From an uncultured Oscillospiraceae bacterium (GTDB lineage: Bacteria > Bacillota > Clostridia > Oscillospirales > Oscillospiraceae), in NCBI GenBank assembly GCA_934631005.1, contig CAKTXA010000010.1, positions 1-64,000 on the forward strand: a stretch of 64,000 nt of DNA, given 5' to 3'. The notes under the pieces were generated by a model. It was not told the origin of the DNA. It was given only the letters and a program-made list of their open reading frames with translations, and made no database searches. This document shows, one piece after another, positions 58,782 to 64,000 of this stretch. Position numbers and translations under genes: made by a program. Numbering within the stretch: position 1 is the stretch's first letter; each line of letters begins with the position of its first letter.

Positions 58782-61421
58782 ATGAGAAAAGAATTACCCA
58801 AACAGTACGATCCCAAGCAGGTCGAGGGCCAGATCTACGAGATGTGGATGGAAAACGACTGCTTCAAGGCCACGCCCGATCCCGACAAAAAGCCCTACTG
58901 CATCGTCATGCCGCCCCCTAATGTGACGGGCCAGCTGCATATGGGCCACGCGCTGGACTCCACGCTGCAGGATATTCTGACGCGCTACCGCCGGATGCAG
59001 GGCTACAGCGCCCTGTGGCTGCCGGGCACGGATCACGCGGGCATCGCCACGCAGATCAAGGTCGAGGAAGAGCTGCGCAAGAACGAGGGCCTGACGCGCT
59101 ACGACCTCGGGCGTGAAAAATTCCTCGAGCGCGTGTGGGCGTGGAAGGAAAAGTACGGCAGCCGCATCGTGCAGCAGCAGAAGAAGCTGGGCGTGTCGTG
59201 CGACTGGTCGCGCAGCCGCTTTACGATGGACGAGGGCTGCTCCAAAGCCGTGCGCGAGACGTTCTGCGAGCTGTACGACAAGGGCCTTATTTACAAGGGC
59301 AGCCGCATCATCAACTGGTGCCCGCACTGCATCACGGCGCTGTCCGACGCCGAGGTCGAATATGTCGACAAGCCCGGCCATCTGTGGTATATCCGCTATC
59401 CGCTGTCCGACGGCAGCGGCGACATCGTGGTCGCCACCACCCGCCCCGAGACGATGATGGGCGACACGGGCGTGGCCGTGAACCCCGAGGACGAGAAGTT
59501 CAAGCACCTCATCGGCAAGACGTGCATCCTGCCCATTATGAACCGCGAGATCCCCATCATCGGCGACGAATACTGCGAGATCGGCTTCGGCACTGGCGCG
59601 GTCAAGATGACCCCAGCGCACGACCCCAACGACTTTGAGGTCGGCCTGCGGCACAATCTCGAGATCATCCGCGTCATCGCCGACGACGGTAAAATCAATG
59701 AAAACGGCGGCAAATACAACGGCATGGACCGCTATGAGTGCCGCAAGGCGATCGTAAAGGATCTGGAGGAACAGGGCTACCTCATCAAGACCGAGCCGTA
59801 CAGCCACAACGTGGGCACGTGCTACCGCTGCCACAACGACGTGGAGCCGCTCATCTCCGCGCAGTGGTTCGTGAAGATGGAGCCGCTGGCCAAGGAGGCG
59901 CTGCGCATCGTGAAGGACGGCGGCGTGCGCTTTGTGCCCGACCGGTTCACGAAAATTTATAACAACTGGATGGAAAACGTGCACGACTGGTGCATCTCGC
60001 GCCAGCTGTGGTGGGGCCATCAGATCCCGGCGTGGTACTGCGCCGACTGCGGGCACATCAACGTCTCCCGCGAGGATCCCACGAAGTGCGAAAAGTGCGG
60101 CAGCACGAAGCTCACGCGCGACGAGGACGTGCTGGATACGTGGTTCTCGTCGGCCCTGTGGCCGTTCTCCACGCTCGGCTGGCCCGACCTGGACGCTGCC
60201 GATCTCAAGTACTGGTACCCGACGACCGATATGGTCACGGGCTATGACATCATTTTCTTCTGGGTGGCGCGCATGATCTTCTCCGGCATGGAGCAGATGA
60301 AGCAGGAGCCGTTCAAGACCGTGTTCATCCACGGCCTGGTGCGCGACGACAAGGGCCGCAAGATGTCCAAGTCTCTCGGCAACGGCATCGACCCGCTGGA
60401 GATGGCCGACACCTACGGCGCGGACGCGCTGCGCTTTAACCTCATCACCGGCAACTCGCCCGGCAACGATATGCGCTTCTACGTGGAAAAGTGCGAGGCC
60501 ATGCGCAACTTTGCCAACAAGATCTGGAACGCCAGCCGCTATGTGCTGATGAACCTGAGCGTGGACGAGCCGGGCCTGCCGGATGTTTCCAAGCTCGAGC
60601 TTGAGGACAAGTGGGTGCTGTCGAAGCTCAACACGCTCATCCGCGAGGTCACGGAGAATATGGACGCGTATGAGCTGGGCGTGGCGTCGGCCAAGGTGTA
60701 TGATTTCATCTGGGACACGTACTGCGACTGGTACATCGAGCTGACGAAGGCGCGGCTGTATGACGCCGATGACGACAGCAAGCGCACCGCGCAGCAGGTG
60801 CTCGTGTATGTGCTCGATCAGCTGCTGCGGCTGCTGCATCCGTTCATGCCGTTCATCACCGAGGAGATCTGGCAGGCCATCCCGCACGCGGGCGACTTCC
60901 TCATCCGCGCCGAGTGGCCCACGCCGCAGGCGGCGCTGGACTTTGCCGCGGAGGCGGACGCGCTGGAGATGGTGAAAAACGCGATCTCGGCCATCCGCGC
61001 GCGCCGGGCGGAGATGAACGTCCCGCCGTCGCGCAAGGCGGCGCTGTATGTGGTGTCGGCGCACAGCGACTATTTCCGGCAGGGCGAGGGCTTTATCCGC
61101 CGTCTGGCCTACGCCGATCAGGTCGTGCTGTGCGACGCGGATCCCGCGGGGCATGAGGATATGCTCTGCGTCGTCACCGCCGACGCCAAGCTCTATATCC
61201 CACTCGATCAGCTCATCGACACTGAGAAGGAGCTGGCGCGCATCGCGAAGGAAAAGGAGAACTGCCTGAAGCAGATCGCGATGTTTGAAGGAAAGCTCGC
61301 AAACGAGAGCTTTGTGGCCAGAGCGCCGGAAAAGGTCGTAAACGATCAGCGCGACAAGCTCGCCAAGGCAAGAGCGCTGCTGGAGCAGCTGGAGAGCAGC
61401 GAAAAGCGACTGAAAAAATAA
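58782..61421 (+). CDS. valS: Valyl-tRNA synthetase
   Basis: The 879-residue class-I synthetase has the HIGH-type motif PPPNVTGQLHMGHAL, the editing-domain pattern TTRPETMMGDTGVAVNP, a CxxC pair with a second CEKCG in the catalytic part, KMSKS at 527-531 (GRKMSKSLGNGIDP), an anticodon-binding domain and a C-terminal coiled coil. TAGGAGA precedes the ATG. T-box control upstream agrees with the valine assignment. Confidence 0.98.
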   Translation: MRKELPKQYDPKQVEGQIYEMWMENDCFKATPDPDKKPYCIVMPPPNVTGQLHMGHALDSTLQDILTRYRRMQGYSALWLPGTDHAGIATQIKVEEELRKNEGLTRYDLGREKFLERVWAWKEKYGSRIVQQQKKLGVSCDWSRSRFTMDEGCSKAVRETFCELYDKGLIYKGSRIINWCPHCITALSDAEVEYVDKPGHLWYIRYPLSDGSGDIVVATTRPETMMGDTGVAVNPEDEKFKHLIGKTCILPIMNREIPIIGDEYCEIGFGTGAVKMTPAHDPNDFEVGLRHNLEIIRVIADDGKINENGGKYNGMDRYECRKAIVKDLEEQGYLIKTEPYSHNVGTCYRCHNDVEPLISAQWFVKMEPLAKEALRIVKDGGVRFVPDRFTKIYNNWMENVHDWCISRQLWWGHQIPAWYCADCGHINVSREDPTKCEKCGSTKLTRDEDVLDTWFSSALWPFSTLGWPDLDAADLKYWYPTTDMVTGYDIIFFWVARMIFSGMEQMKQEPFKTVFIHGLVRDDKGRKMSKSLGNGIDPLEMADTYGADALRFNLITGNSPGNDMRFYVEKCEAMRNFANKIWNASRYVLMNLSVDEPGLPDVSKLELEDKWVLSKLNTLIREVTENMDAYELGVASAKVYDFIWDTYCDWYIELTKARLYDADDDSKRTAQQVLVYVLDQLLRLLHPFMPFITEEIWQAIPHAGDFLIRAEWPTPQAALDFAAEADALEMVKNAISAIRARRAEMNVPPSRKAALYVVSAHSDYFRQGEGFIRRLAYADQVVLCDADPAGHEDMLCVVTADAKLYIPLDQLIDTEKELARIAKEKENCLKQIAMFEGKLANESFVARAPEKVVNDQRDKLAKARALLEQLESSEKRLKK

Positions 61422-61466
61422 GTGCCGCGCCCGTTCGACGGGAAAATCACGGCAGAAAATCTATAA

Positions 61467-61500
61467 TGGACACGCACACCGGGTGTGCGTGTCCATTTTT
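61467..61500 (+). terminator. Terminator of valS
   Basis: TGGACACGCACA and TGTGCGTGTCCA around CCGGG are followed by TTTTT. A TATAAT at 61462-61467 directly abuts the stem; no matching -35 element is seen at normal spacing. Confidence 0.88.
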
Positions 61501-61520
61501 GTTTCCGGGAGGGTGTACCG

Positions 61521-61844
61521 ATGAATCTGACAAGTTTTTTGCAGGAAAAGCAGCTGACCATCGCCCTGCGCGGCGAGATCGACCATCATTCCGCGCGCGA
61601 TATTCTGCGCGTGGTGGGCAATAAGATCGACCTGTACCTGCCGCTGGCGTGCGTACTGGATTTTCGTGAGGTCACGTTTATGGACTCCAGCGGCATCGCC
61701 ATCGTCATCTCGGCGCTGCGCAAAATGCGCGAGCTGAACGGCCGGCTCGTGCTGCGCGCCGTGCCGCCGCAGCCGATGAAGGTGCTGCGCGCCTCCGGCA
61801 TGGAGCAGATCGTGGAAATTGAGGAGAGGAGCGTACCCGTATGA
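61521..61844 (+). CDS. spoIIAA: Anti-anti-sigma factor SpoIIAA
   Basis: This is a 107-residue STAS-domain protein. The phosphorylatable serine is in FMDSSGIAIV (Ser56 or Ser57, by analogy with Ser58 of Bacillus). Dephosphorylated SpoIIAA releases sigma-F from SpoIIAB in the forespore. GGGAGGGTG precedes the ATG at 61521. It is first in the spoIIA operon and its stop overlaps spoIIAB (ATGA). No convincing sigma-H promoter was found in the short gap. Confidence 0.95.
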   Translation: MNLTSFLQEKQLTIALRGEIDHHSARDILRVVGNKIDLYLPLACVLDFREVTFMDSSGIAIVISALRKMRELNGRLVLRAVPPQPMKVLRASGMEQIVEIEERSVPV

Positions 61845-62281
61845 AGCCTGAAAACAGCATGAGCATCGAATTTCCCAGCCGGTCGGCAAACGAGTCTCTC
61901 GCGCGCGCCGTGGTGGCGTGCTTCGCCGCGCAGCTCGACCCCACGCTCGACGAGCTGGGCGACATTAAAACGGCGGTGTCCGAGGCGGTGACGAACTGCA
62001 TCGTCCACGCCTACCGCGATACGATCGGGCCCATCACCATCCGCTGCCGCGTGCTGCCGGACAATGTGCTGGACATTCTGGTGAAGGACAAGGGGTGCGG
62101 CATCGCGGACGTGGCCGAGGCGCGAAAGCCGATGTTCACCACCGGCGGCGAGGAGCGCAGCGGCATGGGCTTTACGATCATGGAGAGCTTTATGACGAGC
62201 CTGCGCGTAACGTCCCGCCCCGGCAAGGGCACGAGCGTACATATGAAGCGCCGGATCGTCCGGCGGGGGCAGGCGGATTGA
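61841..62281 (+). CDS. spoIIAB: Anti-sigma-F factor SpoIIAB
   Basis: This 146-residue GHKL serine kinase has AVSEAVTNCIVHAY (N box), LVKDKGCGIADV (G1) and SGMGFTIMESFM (G2). It binds sigma-F and phosphorylates SpoIIAA. It is coupled to its neighbours on both sides by 4-bp overlaps. Confidence 0.96.
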   Translation: MKPENSMSIEFPSRSANESLARAVVACFAAQLDPTLDELGDIKTAVSEAVTNCIVHAYRDTIGPITIRCRVLPDNVLDILVKDKGCGIADVAEARKPMFTTGGEERSGMGFTIMESFMTSLRVTSRPGKGTSVHMKRRIVRRGQAD

Positions 62282-62982
62282 GTGCGGCTCTGGAGCAGCT
62301 GGTCCTGCGCGCGCAGGCGGGCGACCGGGACGCCGCGGAGCAGCTGGTGACGGAGAATTCCGGGCTCATCTGGTCGGTGGCGCGGCGGTATTTTGGCCGC
62401 GGCATCGACCCGGACGACCTGTATCAGCTCGGCTGCGTCGGCTTTCTCAAGGCCATCGCTGGCTTTGATACCGCCTACGGCACGCAGTTTTCCACCTACG
62501 CCGTGCCGAAGATCGCGGGGGAGATCCGCCGCTTTCTGCGCGATGACGGCAGCGTGAAGGTCAGCCGCAGCATCAAGGAGCGCGCCGCAAACATCAAGAT
62601 GGCGCGCCAGCGCCTGACGGCGGAGCTGGGGCGCGAGCCGGGCGTTTCGGAGCTGGCGGCGGAGCTGGGCCTGACGCCGGAGGAGATCGCCTCGGCCGAG
62701 ACGGCCACGGCCAGCGCCGAGTCCATCCAGCGGCAGACGGGCGAGGAGGGCTTTTCGCTGGAGGACGTTTTGTGCACCGACGGCATGGAGGAGCGCATCG
62801 TGGAGTCGCTTTCGCTGCGCGCGGCGCTCTCGCAGCTCTCCGGCCGGGAGCGGCTGGTGATCGACCTGCGGTATTTCCATGCACTCACGCAGGAGAAGGT
62901 GGCAAGGATCATCGGCGTATCGCAGGTACAGGTCAGCCGCATCGAGAAAAAGGCGTTGGCGAATCTCAGAAATTTTATTTAA
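62278..62982 (+). CDS. sigF: RNA polymerase sigma-F factor
   Basis: This 234-residue sigma-70 family factor has region 2 (NSGLIWSVARRYFGRGIDPDDLYQLGCVGFLKAIAGFD), region 3 and region 4 (LSGRERLVIDLRYFHALTQEKVARIIGVSQVQVSRIEKKAL; quoted in pieces as landmarks). Gene order after spoIIAB identifies sigma-F, the first forespore factor. The start is a TTG at 62278 that overlaps the spoIIAB stop (TTGA), with GGGGGCAGG upstream; no in-frame ATG or GTG fits the N-terminus. Confidence 0.95.
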   Translation: MSAALEQLVLRAQAGDRDAAEQLVTENSGLIWSVARRYFGRGIDPDDLYQLGCVGFLKAIAGFDTAYGTQFSTYAVPKIAGEIRRFLRDDGSVKVSRSIKERAANIKMARQRLTAELGREPGVSELAAELGLTPEEIASAETATASAESIQRQTGEEGFSLEDVLCTDGMEERIVESLSLRAALSQLSGRERLVIDLRYFHALTQEKVARIIGVSQVQVSRIEKKALANLRNFI

Positions 62983-62985
62983 GTA

Positions 62986-63014
62986 TCGACAAAAAAGGCG
63001 GAATGTATTAAAAT
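62986..63014 (+). promoter_or_regulatory. Sigma-A-type promoter of the helicase gene
   Basis: TCGACA (62986-62991) and TAAAAT (63009-63014) are 17 bp apart, about 30 nt before the start codon at 63045. Confidence 0.6.
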
Positions 63015-63044
63015 AGCGGTATCTATAGAGGTACAGGTGAACGC

Positions 63045-64000
63045 ATGGATACAAGCTATGAACAGCGATTTCTGACCGTGCGGCGGGCCATCATCGCCGC
63101 GCGGTTTTCAAAACTCAACGATATGCAGCAAAAAGCGGTCCTCACCACGGAGGGACCGCTGCTTTTGCTTGCCGGCGCGGGCAGCGGCAAAACGACCGTG
63201 CTCATCCACCGCATCGCGAACCTCATCGACTTCGGCTGCGCGTCGGATTCGAACGAGATCCCCGATTTTGTGACGGAGCAGGACGTGGAATTTCTGGAGT
63301 CCTACCTGCGCACGCAGCGCGCTGCGGATATGCAGCGGGCGCACGCGCTGTGCGCCCTGCGCCCCGCCGCGCCGTGGAGCATCATCGCCATCACGTTTAC
63401 GAACAAGGCGGCCAACGAGCTGAAGGACCGCCTGCAGGCCATGCTCGGCGACGAGGCGCTGGACGTGTGGGCGATGACGTTCCACGCGGCGTGCTGCCGC
63501 ATCCTGCGGCGCGATATTGACAGGCTCGGCGGCTACACGGGCAGATTTACCATCTATGACACCAGCGACTCCGAGCGCGTGGTGAAGGACATCGTGCGCG
63601 ATCAGTGTCTGGATGAAAAGGCATTCCCGCCGCGGCTGGTGCTGTCGCTTATCGGCAAGGCAAAGGACAAGCGCCAAAGCCCGGAGGATTTTGAAGAGAC
63701 CGCCGCCCACTCCGGCGACTGGCGCATCGAGCGCACGGCGCAGATCTACGCCGAGTATCAAAAGCGCCTGCTGGAGGCAAACGCGCTCGATTTTGACGAC
63801 ATCATCCTGAAAACCGTGGAGCTTCTGGAGCAGTTTGAGGACGTGCGCACCTACTATCAGCGCAAGTTCCGCTATGTGCTCATCGACGAGTATCAGGACA
63901 CGAATATGCTGCAGTATCAGCTCTCGTCGCTGCTGGCGGGGGGATATGAGAATATCTGCGTCGTGGGTGACGACGACCAGTCCATCTACAAGTTCCGCGG
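63045..64000 (+). CDS. pcrA: UvrD/PcrA-type ATP-dependent DNA helicase, 5' part
   Basis: The open frame runs from ATG 63045 off the window end, 318 codons long. Motifs seen are the Q motif LNDMQQKAV, Walker A LLLAGAGSGKTTVL, motif Ia AITFTNKAANELKDR, motif Ic (MTFHAACCRILRR), Walker B VLIDEYQDTN and motif III VVGDDDQSIYKFRG. UvrD/PcrA helicases unwind DNA in repair and dislodge RecA. AGGTG lies before the ATG. The C-terminal half is outside the window. Confidence 0.93.
   Translation, partial: MDTSYEQRFLTVRRAIIAARFSKLNDMQQKAVLTTEGPLLLLAGAGSGKTTVLIHRIANLIDFGCASDSNEIPDFVTEQDVEFLESYLRTQRAADMQRAHALCALRPAAPWSIIAITFTNKAANELKDRLQAMLGDEALDVWAMTFHAACCRILRRDIDRLGGYTGRFTIYDTSDSERVVKDIVRDQCLDEKAFPPRLVLSLIGKAKDKRQSPEDFEETAAHSGDWRIERTAQIYAEYQKRLLEANALDFDDIILKTVELLEQFEDVRTYYQRKFRYVLIDEYQDTNMLQYQLSSLLAGGYENICVVGDDDQSIYKFR

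Noticed and set aside
58794..61154. 786-codon minus-strand frame opposite valS (also long frames opposite gpmI, recG, fakA and the lipoprotein gene)
   Set aside because: No motif, no ribosome-binding site, and the opposite strand carries secure genes.
61462..61467. TATAAT as promoter of spoIIAA
   Set aside because: There is no -35 box at proper spacing, and the start would fall inside the valS terminator stem; spoIIA operons are usually read by sigma-H.

Overview
This window looks like a chromosomal segment of a high-GC (by eye about 60% or more), spore-forming Gram-positive anaerobe of the class Clostridia, most probably a gut Oscillospiraceae relative (Oscillibacter, Dysosmobacter or Pseudoflavonifractor-like). 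The evidence is a complete spoIIAA-spoIIAB-sigF operon, the spore protease gpr, ylbJ, yqfC and yqfD, MurT/GatD, a DhaL/FakA-type kinase, an SLH-anchored surface layer and the Firmicutes gene order phoH-ybeY-era-yqzL-recO. No rRNA, tRNA, CRISPR array, phage or insertion sequence was recognised. The species assignment is inference.

Layout. 1-1000: hairpin repeats and a two-gene unit (GNAT-like protein plus a 79-residue protein). 1035-9862, minus strand: fakA and an Asp23 protein, a lipoprotein gene broken at a G10 tract, gpmI, a P-loop ATPase, recG and rpsT. 9983-11114: gpr behind a sigma-G-like promoter, then a tight cluster of DnaA-box-like sites. 11301-12250: a SemiSWEET-like transporter, a promoter overlapping its stop codon, a probable structured non-coding RNA of about 340 nt, two terminators and a hairpin-rich leader. 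12247-28967: the most unusual block, eight same-strand genes for secreted or anchored proteins (two with DUF4430/transcobalamin-C-like regions, one SLH protein, one PQQ-type propeller protein, one toroid lipoprotein) surrounding a MoxR / DUF58 / transglutaminase-like trio whose transglutaminase domain has lost its Cys and His.

29012-45193: a Cys-rich protein on the minus strand, then tagA-tmk-DJ-1-mltG-U32, SLH/NlpC and exoA (minus), murT-gatD, a family-4 uracil-DNA glycosylase with a D,D-carboxypeptidase (minus), and a ComEA-like / two-component / GerMN operon. Two intergenic regions carry related dispersed hairpin repeats. 45252-64000: sporulation genes (ylbJ minus; yqfC-yqfD plus) leading into phoH-ybeY-era-yqzL-recO-mutS2, an HPr-like protein lacking His15, uvrC-rsmD-coaD, a 164-bp nested inverted-repeat element, a coiled-coil protein, a Val-type T-box leader controlling a YcxB-like membrane protein and valS, the spoIIA operon, and the 5' part of a UvrD/PcrA helicase running off the end.

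How the parts may work together. Cell-envelope functions dominate: cell-wall amidation (MurT/GatD), glycan handling (MltG, NlpC/P60, D,D-carboxypeptidase, TagA) and an elaborate surface-protein block. The pairing of a prenyltransferase-like alpha/alpha toroid lipoprotein with DUF4430 proteins recalls the two domains of intrinsic factor and transcobalamin, so a ligand-capture complex is a reasonable but untested idea. All assignments rest on reading motifs and gene order by eye; no database search was run.
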